A stretch of DNA of 64,000 bases from Muricea muricata. Its lineage: Eukaryota; Cnidaria; Anthozoa; Malacalcyonacea; Plexauridae. Shown here one piece after another: positions 28,370 through 41,800 of the stretch (position 1 is its first letter; each line of letters starts with the position of its first letter). The translations under genes and the position numbers were made by a program. The notes beneath the pieces are model-generated. The model had not been told where the DNA came from, searched no databases, and saw only the letters and a program-made list of their open reading frames with translations. The stretch is taken from assembly GCA_963855995.1 (NCBI GenBank), contig OY979717.1, positions 50,758,244-50,822,243 on the forward strand, read 5' to 3'.

Positions 28370-31300
28370 TTTTTCAAGGCATTCTTTGCGGCTTTTCTAC
28401 TTCCGATCTATAATTCCGGTTATTGTACTTCTCCATTCTCCGACTTCTTTCTGTTTTGGGAATTATGTCTGCTCGCACCTCAAGCGGGTTTAGTCTCGCA
28501 ATGAGTCTGTTTGTTTGGACCGTTGACGTACGTAGGCTTGCTGCTCAGATGTGGCCGTCGTTTCCCTAAATCAGATCTACTATCACCGCGAGCTTCCATT
28601 TTATCCTTGGATTATCGTCGTCAATTAAATAAGACTATTTCTCCAACTCGGATTGTTTGATCGTTTCTCCCAGTCGTTCTATGAAATTCTCGAAGAGAAG
28701 TTGGATATTCAGCTTTCCATATTGACCAAAAATGTTGGAGGATAAGCGCCTGGATTTTGGCTTTTCTTTTTACTACAGAAACGTTCCCAAAGTTGGGATG
28801 GTTGATTTCATTGTCTTCGCGATGCGAAAGTAGAACGGAAGTAATTTGATGCAGATGCAGAGGTGTGAGGCGTTCCTTGTCTTTGATGTCACTAGACACA
28901 TAGGTAAGCGGGCGGTCGTTCAACGCGGCTTCAATTTCAATAACAATCGTTCGGAGACTTGCAAGATTAACATGTGTGCGTCCTAGTACTTTCTTGAGAA
29001 CTGTTTTCGTCAAACCGATAAGTCTCTCCCAAAGCCCTCTATGTCATGGGCCACGTTTTGGGATAAAGTGCCAATCTACTCCTCGTCGACTCAATGATTG
29101 TCTCAGCGACGTGAAATGAAAGAGTTGTTTCAGTCCCTCCGTGGCCGCTAAATATCTGGTGGCGTTATCGGTGACCATTTTTTTGTGGTAGAGACTTTTT
29201 ACTTGCGCATCTGCGGAATGCGCTGAGAAATGTTTCGTCAGAGATCCTCAACGATTTTCAAATGTACAGCTCTTGTAGCCGCACAAGTAAATAGGCAAAT
29301 GTAAACCTTTTCCTCTTTAGTAGATGTTTTCACGAACAGAGCACCTGTAAAGTCTACGCCCGTTACTGAGAATGGTGTTGCGTCATGAACACGCCATTTT
29401 AGTAGAGGCGCTGGATCCGGAATTGCATAGGGTTTCTCACCTTGTTTTAGACAGGTGACACATTTGCGCAACAGTTTCTTGATTGCTTGTCTTGGTCTTA
29501 GTATCCAAAATCTGTCACGAAGGGCAATTAGAGTTGAATTAACGCCAGAATGCAGTTGAGCAGTGTGTATAGAGCGGGTGATTAAGGCGGTGAAAGGGTG
29601 ATTTACAGGTAGCAGTATGGAGACTTGGCTGACTCGTTGATGGGAGCGTTGTGGATTTGCCCCCATAGCCCATAATGCGGTGTTAGTAAAGAAATAATCT
29701 TAGGTGTTTCACCAGCTAAAGGTTGGCGAGGACTGTTCTTTGTGGTTAGGTTAAAAAGCTCAGCAGGGTAGGATGTTTGTTGGCAAGATTTATCCAAAGA
29801 TTCTCCACTGGTGTCAGATTGGCATCAGAAACAGTCAATGTTCCAGTTCATTTAGGGGATCGCTGGGTGAGGTTATTAATAAATCGTTGAACGTACACAG
29901 TGACGTGGAACAGCGTACTCAGAAGTATGTCTCGAAGTATTAATGACGTTGTGTATGCCATTGTCAGCAGGGGTCAAAGCGATTTCCGTTTGGATCGGTA
30001 AATTCTCATGTATGTGCTGCTCAGCTTCAATGATCAGTGCGGTTGTTGGTGCCCAGGTAGGCCACTGACCAACCGGTAATGTGAGCCATGGTGGTCCATT
30101 GTTCCACAGCGAGAATGAATGCATTTGGCTTTTTGTGATGCTACGCGTCAGGAAATCAGCAGGATTGTCGTAGTAGTACTAGTAGTGCCAGATGTGCGAC
30201 GGGAATATTTCAGTTTTTTACGACTGTTTAGCCAATGTAACACGATTTGGCTATTGGACGATAGGTGAACTTCTAGTGCTTCATAACCACTGTTGATTGC
30301 GTTTTTAACGAATGACGCTAGACGTGCGCCGATTAATGCTGCCATCAGCTCTAATTGAGACAGTGTCAATGTTTTGATAGGAGCAACACGGTGTTTTGCC
30401 ATAACAAAGGAAATTTTTGAATTATGTAGGATATAGGCAACTGCGCCGTATGCTCGCTTACTAGCATAAACGAAAACGTGGAGGTGTGGTGCATTTTAGG
30501 AAGCAGTGAAAATGAGTGGTAGCGGCGTGCTATGCTGGTTTGTTGTGCGTCTTCTAGATCCTTGGCTATCTATACTCCACTAAAAATAAATAGGGCGGTA
30601 AGCAAGAGTTCGTACTGACCTCAAATTACTTGCAAACTTTAGAGACACAATACTGTTTGGTTACGGGGAAAATGCTTCTCATATTTTGTAATTTTCTTTA
30701 TTTCTCGACGCCATATTGTTTTTCTCTAGTGGACGCGTATGGCTAACAAGGTCAGCGGACTGAGTGCTTTCCCTCCGAAGCGCGAACTTTAAAAACTTCC
30801 TTAGGTATATGTAAGTATTTGTCTTTTATTGAGTAAATTAAGTAAATATGCCATTGTATCAAAGAGTACAAACGGCGCCTGGAGAAAAACGAAGGAGAAA
30901 CTACCTGAAATCCAGGGTTATTTGTAATGCATTGATATGGTGCTTGTGGATGTAGTTTATCCTACACTTCTGCATGCGCATTCTTGTTTATAATTTCCAT
31001 AACGTTTTGACAGCAAAACACTCAATATTTCTGTCCATTATTTGGCAGCTTTCACGTGTGCACCTATGTATGATCGATAAATCGCGTTTTGTTTAGTATT
31101 TTAAACACTGTCTTAGCAAGTAATGGTTTGATGTTCGGTAGTGGAACGAAAACAGTAAATATGTAAAAACTTACCTGTTCAGTTTGCCTAAACGGACATT
31201 GAAATTGTCATTTGTGCCAGTTGAACTATCTGCATCTTCACTACTCGCATCTTCCTCACTTGATGTGTAGGAGTCGCGTCTTGGTTGAAATTGATATCCT

Positions 31301-31990
31301 TGAATTCCTTCGACCAATTCACCATTCACGGGAAAAGCATTTAGATGTTCACTCGATGAACTGCAATCGTCAGAACTTGAAAAACTGTCGGAACGCATTG
31401 CAAAAAATCGGTAGGAACTATTGTTTTGTAAAAATTCGTATTTGTTAACGTGTTGTTTGTTGATTTGTTCAAATGATTTGTTGCACTTTGAGCGCTTAAT
31501 GACGTAATTTTGTGGACAATCTGCTGACCTTTGCTATTCATACACGTCTGCTTGAGAACAACAATATGGCGTCGAGAGAAAAAGAAAATTACAAAATATG
31601 AGAAGCAATTTCTCCGTAACTACACAGAATTATGTCTTTATAGTTTGCAAGTAACTTAAGGTCAGTACAACCTCTTGTTTACTGCCCCATTTATTTTTAG
31701 TGCAGTATCCCTTTAAACCATTTTTGTATGTTTTACTTGCTCGTTGAGGGGTTCGTCCCAATCGAGGGATAGTTTCCACAATTGTTGCATGAAAATCTTG
31801 GCGCGGATGGTCACCGGAGCTAAAATCCCAAGAGGGTCAAAGATACTTGAGGATTGCTGTGGAACTTCGCGCTTCGTGACGAAGTCGCACTAGACGAACA
31901 GGATAAGCTATTTTTGTCATTAATAGTTCCTCACAAGCCTGTAACTTCCGCAACTTTGGCTAGGTGAATAAAGTCCTAACTACAATTAGC
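28370..31990 (-). mobile_element. BEL/Pao retrotransposon remnant
   Basis: Minus strand, degenerate. From the 5' side: the end of the reverse transcriptase (SSIFDPLGILAPVTIRAKIF, about 31790-31870), an RNase H region (TLSQLELMAALIGARL, about 30310-30370), the integrase with GVDFTGALF...CAATRAVHLKI (about 29250-29400) and a downstream segment ALNDRPLTYVSSD. Multiple stops and shifts are present. It is interrupted by a separate element at 30570-31712. No long terminal repeats were identified. A LTR element of the BEL/Pao group is the best fit from the SSIFDPLG motif and domain order. Confidence 0.8.
30570..31712. mobile_element. Terminal-inverted-repeat element inside the BEL/Pao copy
   Basis: Inverted ends of about 155 bp (TACTCCACTAAAAATAAAT at 30573, its near complement up to 31712). 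TTAA lies at the right edge (31713-31716), suggesting a TTAA-duplicating family such as Kolobok; the left TTAA is not visible. A serine/aspartate/glutamate-rich frame at 31171-31398 (minus) may be the N-terminus of a transposon protein. The insertion interrupts the retrotransposon between its reverse transcriptase and RNase H regions. Confidence 0.7.
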
Positions 31991-32239
31991 AGCAGTAGAT
32001 ACCTTGATTTTTCCGCCCACTCTCTTCGAGGAGCTTGAATCACGACAGCATTTAATCAGGGTGTTTCTCTGTCAGACATTTTGCAAATGGCGAATTGGTC
32101 TCAAGACAATACTTTTACACGTCTCCACTACAAGCCTCAATTTAACACTGTTTCTGTTAATGCAGTATTAACAGTGGACCCTTCGTAATGGTTAGTAGGC
32201 TTTGAAGGCGCATTGTTAAATTTAGTCGAGTATCTTGAA

Positions 32240-32651
32240 ATATAATTTAAGATTATGCAACTATGTGTAGCAGATGCAGTATAATATTAATTATATGAAA
32301 CACACGAGAGAGATTTAACAGTGCATTCCCCACCTCTGTTTTTCTTTTCCCTTCCCTGGCTGCATTTTTATTTGTTTCATGTAGATCGTTCACGAAAAAG
32401 GACGGTGCCAGGGCGGTGGACGGTGCAGAAGGTGCCAGCGTAAAGTGTAGTGTAAAGCTCACGCTTAATGGACGCTATATGTTGTAGTTTTTCTAGTTGT
32501 TTTACTTTTGTTTTTAATTAATTTCGCTGTATTTTTGGTATTTGGAGTGAATAAATAAAGACAATGCATTGTTAAATCTTGTCTCGTGTGTTTCATATAA
32601 TTAATATTCTGCTGCATCTGCTACACTGACTTGCATAATCTAAAATTATTT
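32240..32651. mobile_element. Foldback/MITE with inverted arms of about 85 bp
   Basis: The arms contain TGTAGCAGATGCAG and ATATGAAACACACGAGA in inverted orientation (about 32240-32325 and 32565-32651), enclosing about 240 bp with no gene. No clear target duplication was identified. It lies about 150 bp upstream of the host MRH-like gene start, where it could influence the promoter. Confidence 0.7.
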
Positions 32652-32805
32652 CTTCAAACTTCAGTCATACGACTGCTTAGACATGCGTTACATCCGTCCT
32701 GCATGGCCCACTGCCTCCCCCCTAAAATGTTCGTTACTTTTTTTGTATTCATTTCGTTTTCAGAACTTACTGGTTATTAGTCTTGGTAAAGTCGAGTATA
32801 CAGTC

Positions 32806-35800
32806 ATGGCCACTTTAAAAGTATCAAGTTATCTCTTGGTTTCTTTGTGTTTTTTGTCCCTAAAAACTGCGCTTGGTCTCTCCAGCAATGCTTTTGTTTG
32901 CAAAGTAAGCGACTGCGGATGTCAATGTACTAATTCCAGCGTGACAATTCAAATAACAATGAAAAATATAACAAAGTAAGTGATAGTATAATATCTCTCA
33001 CAGTTTGGTTTTACTTGAAACTTGTTTATTCGAGCCCATCTTTTGCACCACTACAGGTTTCATGTTGATCCAAAAACAAGTTTTTTTGCCTACGATGTCG
33101 ATCCTTGTCATGAGTTTTCAGACGGAGTTTACTGCTCGAATGTCACTGTAAGTATACACAAACAGCAGAGTTCAGAATTAATATCTGCAGTGATTAAGAT
33201 TGGCACAATTGTCCTGAGCAGCAACAAAACTCTGTTCAAGATAGTGGTTTAAAAACCGAAATTAATTGCTACCAAAATCAGTAGTGTTAAGAGCGCGACT
33301 TGGAATTCAAAACCTCAAACGCACAAAACCATTTGATGAATTGTTTTCAAAATTCGTTGAAGTCACATGTCCAAAAGAGTCGATCATTTTGGTAGTAATT
33401 CTTTGTTCTCAGCACGGCGGATATAAATCTTAATCCAAGCTCAATGATAGCGATCGGCCACCAAACCGTAACCAACGTTCTATTTGTCATGTTTTAACTT
33501 AATGGATTAAAGATTTAAAGAATTGATTAGATTTGGATTTAGATTTAATTTCGCGTACTAAGAACTTGAAATTATTGCCATGATTTTCACATCTTGGTGA
33601 CGTAACTCTGTTGTTGTCGATGCATGAGTCATTTGTCACGCTATAGTAGGAAAATTCTCGTGCGAAGTTTGTACAGTATTATTGGTTTAATACATTTCCG
33701 ATATTAAACAGATGATGTACTCAACGTAATTGTAGAATCCTTCAAGATCGCTGATAGTTATCTCACTTAAAGTCTTATATACTGCGACATTAATGTTGTA
33801 TATAAGGATATTGCAAAACTCATAGCGATGTAAAATATCTTCCTTTGTTTTCACTTAATAGCGTCTGCAAGTAGTTGGTATTTTATCATTTTATGGGCTG
33901 ATGTGTTGAAAATACCTCGGAAAATGCTCTCCGAGTTTTGCAGTTCGAATTTACACTTGTTGGATTCGCTATCATATAAAGCCAGTCAACGCGCCAAGAA
34001 ACAAAAGCCAAAACGTTCTCATTGTTAACATGACAATGTGTCCCCCAAAAAGGGCTACTGTTTTACTTCTTTTTTGTCATAGACGGCCTATCATTCTTTT
34101 GAGTACTCATAAGTATGAGATCAGGTGGTGCAAGTTGAGACTTATTCCCAATCACTTGTTGCTGAGGCCCTATTGTTAATGACATTACTTGAAACTTTGT
34201 ATCTCCATCCGAGCGTTCATAATGAAGTTTGTCTGTTGGAGGGATGCCCGTAGCGACGTTCTCCTTTGATTGATATTGTGTCGACAATAACTGATCGCAG
34301 GTCATTTGATAAAGCCTTCCCTTCAACGAAGCGTCTGCCGTGTGGTTTCGTGCAAAAAGCTAAAAACACCTAAATGTCATGACTCGTGCATTGTCAAACA
34401 AATAAAGTCTCGTGACCAAAATAATCAACTTTTTTGGCCACGTGACCTCAACGCATTTTGAAACGATTAATTAAATGAGTTCCAAGTCCGGCTGCTAACA
34501 CTTCACTGATTTCGGTAATAAGTGATTTAAGTTCCCAAACCAGCCTTTTAATTAGCCTTGTCACCAGGCGCTTTGAAAAACTATGAGTGTAAACGGACGA
34601 GATATTGAAATAGGATTCAGATGATGACGGTGATAGGAGCTTTTCTTTTTCAGATGTGTCAAACAAGCAGGGTCTATGGTAATTTTCCTATTGCAACGCA
34701 TGAAATAGAAAATTGCGGTCCATTTGTTGACGACAAAACACCGATTACAGTAACGTATGCTAAAGTAAACGGACCAAAGCTATAGTATGTCACTTTTTAA
34801 CACCTTATGCTTTTTACTAGCTCATTAAGATATAAAACTGATTAACATTTCTTTATGTTTGAGCAATGGAATACTCTTTCGAACACATGTCAGAGTTCGT
34901 CCCCATACCTTTTACATCGTTGGATATTCATGACGTCACAACCTAGTTAAAGTTATTTGTGTCTTGTCTTTTCCTTCCCTCCGTTTTAGAAAAGGCCCTG
35001 GGAACGAGGTTGCTTTAACCCTTCAACATGTAGGTAATTTGTCTGCGCTGATCGAAAATAGCGGGCTTATTTCTTCTCAAAGTTATAATTTCGCTTCGAA
35101 GAGCAAAAATGCGAACATTTACGGAAAATTTTCGCTCTGTACTCTGAAAATTGTTACAAAATGATTCATAATCAGGGTAGTAAAGGTATACTGTAGTGCG
35201 TTGAAATCGGCATCAGAATGAGATATATTTTCGCTGATAAAACGTATAGTATTTGGATGTTGGCGTCGACTAGTACTTCAAGATTTCACTCGTGGCCACA
35301 AATGTGGTTGAAGTAAAGCAGATGTTAATAAGTTAGTAATATGTGTTTTTTTGTGGGGTATATTGTCATATATGGAACCCCTCTATACGACCACTTCGGT
35401 AATGTTGGACCACCACGGTATTACGGCCACTTTTTTACGTCCAGGCAAAATGTTAATGCATTCCTAATAATGTTACCCGGTTAATACGACCACCTTGGTA
35501 ATACGACGAACCACCTCTTTTTGATGTCCCCAACTTTTTAATACGACCACTAAAGAAGCCTAATAGGGCTCCATAATAGATAAAAATTAAACAGTGATAA
35601 TTTCATTGAATTAAATATAACTATGTATAAAGAAACAAATAAACAACTATTAAAATGATAAATCGGAAGATATTCCGCTGATAGAAAGTGTCAAATTGAC
35701 CTTACAGTTTTCACAGTCACGTCGATATGATTTATCGCGGTTTTTGCTTTTTACTCCTGTCACTTTTTTCTGTCGTTTGTTTTTAACCACATTCAACTTT

Positions 35801-38800
35801 ATCATATAAGTTATTGGGAAGGTCTATTAACTTACTAAGCAGGTCTATATTTTTTTTGTCCTACAGATCTAAAACATTAATTGCTACCTCCATTCCGTGC
35901 CCACCTATAATTATTATCTAAGGTTTTACGTTATCTATTGCAGTTTTTTCAGCATAGCTTTAATTGAATTGTATTTAAAAAATCATATATCCTCAAGTTT
36001 GAATGTATACACTGTATAAAACTCAACTACCATTTGTTTGACATGACGTCATTAAAAACATTGTGCTGTAATATAATGCCGACTCCTGTTAATGCAACCA
36101 AAATATTTTGGCCGAACAGTGGTCATATTAACGGGGTTCCACCGTATGCTTATCACTTGGAAGTTTAAAACAAAGTTTTATCTTTGGTCTTTCACTTAGA
36201 ATTAAATTAACCTCGGGAGAATATTGTGCCAAAGGGTTAAAATTCACCCTCTAAATAAACACTATTTTTGACATAATTGGGTTGTTATTTTGAAGTGGTG
36301 ATATAAAAGAACAGCATAGTTTGCCTTTAAATTATAACTAGAACACTGTAAACATCAGAATATAGAAAAAAAATTGAGTCATTAGAAATATTTTGGATTC
36401 TATAATAGATTCGATAGATTGCTTTATTCTGTAAAACACTTTGAAGTCGTAGCTGAATTATGTGAATATTTACAACAATTCTAAAAAATTAGAAGAAGTC
36501 AGATATTCACCTATATTAGTTATTGTTAAAGTTTAAATATCTAAGCTATGACTAATAATAAAGAACTTTTTAAAACGGTCCGTTTTAGAAACAGGTACAT
36601 TAAGTCTTCGTTCATTCCTTAAATGGTTATGACAGCGTGTTTGCATTGGAAGTAGTCCATTGAGCTCGTGGTCTGCATTATTTACAATGTCTCGAAAAAG
36701 ATGACTTGATAGTTGGGCTCGTCTATCGAAGAAAGAAGAAATGCCAGGATCTTTTAGCGCATCAGCATATTTGAAGTCTGGGAAGACAATACGCACAGTG
36801 CGTCTTTGGATATACTCAAGTTCGTCTGACAGATACTTAGGAAGACTCCGATGAAACAACTGGCACGAATATTCCAGGAGTGATCTGATTGCACTACAGT
36901 AAAAAGTGACAAGATCATTGGAGTAGATCCCTGCTCTTTTTTACGGTCTCAAGAGATACAGTCGCTTTGCAGCTTTTACGGTGTCAACAGGCTTCAACGC
37001 AAGGTCAATAATGAAGCTCTCAGCAACTTTTGAGAGGGTAGATGTAAGGGATATTGGTCTTAAATCTTCGTTAAAGTTGAGAATAGAAGATGCTTTGGGT
37101 AGAGGACAGACATTGGCGAATTTCATGCCTTAGGGACTTTACCTTCCGAGAACGACGTATTCAGGATGTCAGCAACCGGAGCCGCTAAAATATACGCAAA
37201 TTTTTTAAATACCCAGTTTGGGAGGTCGTCAGGGCCACTGGCGCGAAAAACATTTAGTGCCAAAACTCTTTTTGCGACAGTGTATTCGGTAACAGATATA
37301 GGTTGGTCGTCAGCCATTTCTACACGTATACTGTCTAATAGGGGGGAATAATCGCTCATTACGTTGACGAACGCCGAATTGATGTTGTCAGCCAAAGATT
37401 CCTGATCACAGACAAGGGAAGGATGGAGTAATAAGGTTAAATCCGTTTTGCAATTTTAGTAGCGCCTTTATTTCTCTTCACCAATCCCGGCATGAAATCT
37501 CGTAGACGTTTAACCTTATTATCGTCATAGGATTTTCAGCAGCGTTTGCATTCTTGGTTGACTTTGTTTCTTAGAATTTTGTAAAGAGGTTTATTTCCAG
37601 ATGAAAATGATTTTTGGCCTTGAGCGATGAGCTGTTTTAAATTAGTGATCATCCAGGGCCGATCCGATTCATGTATTTGGATGGTTGACACAAGAATGAT
37701 GGTATTTAAGCCAAAATTAATTATATCTGTAAGAATATTAAGTTTTTCTCCGCGTGATTGGACTAAAAAGAACAAAGCCAGACCAAGATGATGAAGAAAT
37801 CGACCAACACTTGCTATCTTGCTGGGTCGTTTATCTCTTGTCGTAATAAGTTTGCGTTTGGGTTTTAAGGCTTTGTCACGAACTTCAGCCGGGATAAATA
37901 TGGTTAGATGAACAGAAAGACCAAATGCTGGTTTCAGCGCAGGTTAGAGTAAGGGGAGGAGCGTTTTGTTAAAACCTCCGGCCAGGATGATGGCGCAATT
38001 AGGATATTTTGTTTCTAAAATCTCCAAAGACGATATAAGATAGTTTTTCATCACGGCGTCATCTGCAGCTGGAGGTTGGTAAACTACAGCCACTATGATG
38101 TTTGAAATACCACGTGATAGGCGTTTGGTAGGAGATTCGCCAGAAGAACTTCATGATCATTGTGATTCACATCTGTTAGAATATTGCAATGTAAGGAGTC
38201 TTACGTTCACACATACGCCGCCATAAAGTCGGTCAATACGATCTCTTCTGTAAAGTTGGTATAGTGACTAATATTACAGCAGTTTCGAGTGATTCGCGAC
38301 CACCGAACGAGAAATGCTTGACAGCAAAAGTTGTTTTTGACATTTGAGTGCGGTCGCTAAGGAATATAATATATAAAAAGCCGCCATATAGTCAGGGAGC
38401 ATATGTCATGAAATTAAGTTCCGTGGGATTTTCGTGAAAAAAGCAAGCCACCTATCTAGGAATGTTAATTGGGCGCCAATGGGCATGAAAAATTTTGTCG
38501 GCAATTTTGCGACCTGCTCCGACGCCTGTCACAGGGGGTGGGGTGGGAGGACATTGTCACCATTACTGAAAAATCGATTTTTCTCTATAACTTTTCGATT
38601 CTAAGGAAATCGTGCATTTTGAAAGTTCCTACCACCCTAAACTGAGGGTCAATGAGCACAAAGAAGCTATATTCGGGGCAGTGATGTGTTTGCTGGACCA
38701 AAATGCATGCTAATTAGGTCCGCCATTAACGAAAATCGGATTTTTCACTCTGACTCAATGCAAATTGGACCAAGATCAAAAACGAGGGTTTCTATCTCCC

Positions 38801-41800
38801 TAATTATATGGTCGATTTGGATGATAATGCTAAATAAATCACTTCATCATGTTATTTTGTGAATTGGAAATTAGTTGAAGACAGACATCGACTGTCAGTA
38901 ATCTGCAAAACCTTATTTTCAAAAAAATGCCTTAAAAGGGTTCCGTGATTCTTAAAACATTGGATATGATGAAATACTAATCATTTACAAGCCAATGATC
39001 AAGGGGTTATGCAACCCAAGAATCACGTTACTCTACAAACGCCGAAGTTCTGAGGTTACTACTGAAGAATGATTATCTTCACGAAGTATCTTCGTCGTCG
39101 TCTTCATTGTCGTTTTCCTGCTCAGAAGATGGGTCAGATGGGCAGTTTACACAAGGCTCATCATCATTACCGCATGCGCAAAGATCAGTGCAGTTGAGCC
39201 CTGCCTTCCTGCACTGATATTTGTTTGTTCCACATCCCTTGGTGCAACGGCACTTGATGAGATGAAGAACAGCATCCGGTGCGGGTCGCTGCTGATCATC
39301 ACTGGATGCCATCCATCTGAAACAAAAGAAAAACGTCATAATTTGATATTATTTTGGTCATTTTCACGATGATATGCCTTAGATGAATTACCTTTCCCCA
39401 GAGTCCATCCAAAGCCTGCCGGTGAGGGAAGCCCTGGGTTTGGGATTATATCGTTCTTCTATACCATTGCTTAGTAATGGGTACGTAATATCGCCTCTTT
39501 CAGGGCTGCCTTGGTAGGTGGCAATCTCTCAAAACAGCTACTAGAGTCTTGCGACAAGGAGGTCAAGATCCTGTTTGTTACATAATTACAGACAGTACAC
39601 AGATCTCCAAGGTAGGAGAACGTTTAAACTAAATTCTTTATACTGAATCCCAGTTTTAGACTTCAGATGTAAACTGCTTCTTATTTTATAGGTACCAATG
39701 AAAAGATTTCTGGCACATGTTTACACCAAGAAAGAACTTACAGAGTACCTTGCCATTAAGATGCTTGAGAAAGGCCCTGAAGAGGATTCACATGTGTCAG
39801 GAGGAGGCCGACACGAAACTGCTGCTGCACGCTGTAGATGCCACAGTGTCAGGAGCCACGAGAATTGACATTGTCTCGCCAGACACTGATGTGTTTGTAT
39901 TGGCACTGAGACGGCACGCAGACGTATGTGAAGACACGCGGCTCGTGACCAGCAGAGGACAGCGACATTGAAAAATCCCCCTCTGTTCCATAGTCCGTGC
40001 CCTTGGTCCAGCTAGAATAGTAGCTCTTCCAGGTTTTCATGCGTGGAGTCAATGTGGCCGGTAGCTTTGTTGGGCAAGCTAGCTTGCTGGAAGCCATTTT
40101 TAAAGGCTGACAGTGTCTGCATGGATGCCCTAGCAGACCTTGGGGGAACCTCACAGCCTCTACCCTCAACCTTGGCTGCCATTGAGAAGCTTGTGTGCTT
40201 GCTGTACTTCCCTGGCACCCAGATCAGTAGTGTCAAGGAACATAAATGTTTTTTATTCCGAATAAAACAGGCAGAGTCTGAGAGAATGCCACCTACCCAG
40301 GCAGCCCTGAAACAGGCGATATTACGTACCCATTACTAAGCAATGGTATAGAAGAACGATATAATTCCAAACCCAAGGCTTCCCTCACCGTTATGCTTTG
40401 GATGGATCCTGGAGAAAGGCAATTCATCTAAGGCATATCATCGTGAAAGTGACCAAAATAATATCAAATTATGAGGTTTTTCTTTTGATTCAGATGAATA
40501 GCATCCAGTGATGATCAGCAGCGACCCTCCCCGGATGCTGTTCTTCATCTCATCAAGTGCCGTTGCACCAAGGGATGTGGAACAAACAAATGTCAGTGCA
40601 GGAAGGCAGGGCTCAACTGCACTGATCTTTGCGCATGCGGTGATGATGATGAGCCTTGTGTAAACTGCCCATCTGACCCATCGTCTGAGCAGAAAAACGA
40701 CGAGGAAGACGACGATGAAGATGACGACGAAGATACTTCGTGAAGATAACCATTCTTCAGTAGTAACCTCAGAACTTCGGCGTTTGTAGAGTAACGTGAT
40801 TCTTGGGTTGCATAACCCCTTGATCATTGGCTTGTAAATGATTAGTATTTATTTCATCATATCTAATGTCTTAAGAATCACGGAACCCTTTTAAGGCATG
40901 TTTTGTGAAGATAAGGTTTTTGCAGATTATTGACAGTTGATGTCTGCCTTCAACTGATTTCAAATTCACGCACAAAATAACATGATGAAGTGATTTATTT
41001 AGCATTATCATCCTAATTGACCATATAATCGGGGAGCTGGAAACCCTCATTTTTGATCTTGGTCCAATTTGCACTGAGTCAGAGTGAAAAATCCGATTTT
41101 CGTTAATGGCGGACCTAATTAGCATGCATTTTGGTCCAGCAAACACACCACTGTCCCAAATATAGCTTCTTTGTGCTCATTGACCTTTAGTTTAGGGAGG
41201 TAGGAACTTTCAAAATGAATGATTTCCTTAGAATCGAAAAATTATAGAAAAAATCGATTTTGCAGTAATGGCGAAAATGTCCTCCCACCCCACCCCCTGT
41301 GACAGCCATCGGAGCAGGTCGCAAAATTGCCGACAAAATTTTTCATGCTCATTGGGGCCCAATTAATATTCCTAGATAGGTGCCTTGCTTTTTTCACAAA
41401 AATCCCACGGGACTACATATGCTCCCTGACTAATATTTGAAACGAGAAGGCGCGAAAATTTCATACATTTATCGTTTTAAACGTTATGACGAGAGCATAT
41501 TCAACTGATTTAATTATTAGGTGGAGTGTTTTAATGCTTAGTAGGAAAGGATATTCGACAAAAAAGGTCGCTTTTTGCCTTTCCGGAATCTTTTTTGTGA
41601 AAAAAATAAAAAGGATGTTTAGGGAGAATTCATCTGTCAACTATCGTGCGCGTCCAGGTCCGGTGGGCAACCTAAGTTACAAGGTATGTAATTTCCAGAA
41701 TATAATTGTTGTAATATATACTCATAAAATGTATACATAAACTAAGTACATGTTTTGTACATCGACAAAATTCTGAGCTGCATTTTTATCCCCTTACAAT

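Larger units (their letters stand above)
38391..41430. mobile_element. Palindromic element with arms of about 1.15 kb carrying CXC-domain exons
   Basis: GTCAGGGAGCATATGT at 38391 is mirrored at 41430. The arms (38391 to about 39530 and about 40280-41430) are near-identical in inverted orientation around about 750 bp of unique DNA. A TA dinucleotide flanks each side. Each arm holds the same cysteine-rich exon; the centre holds parts of a nuclease-like gene. The left arm is thus an inverted copy of the 3' end of that gene. Confidence 0.85.
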
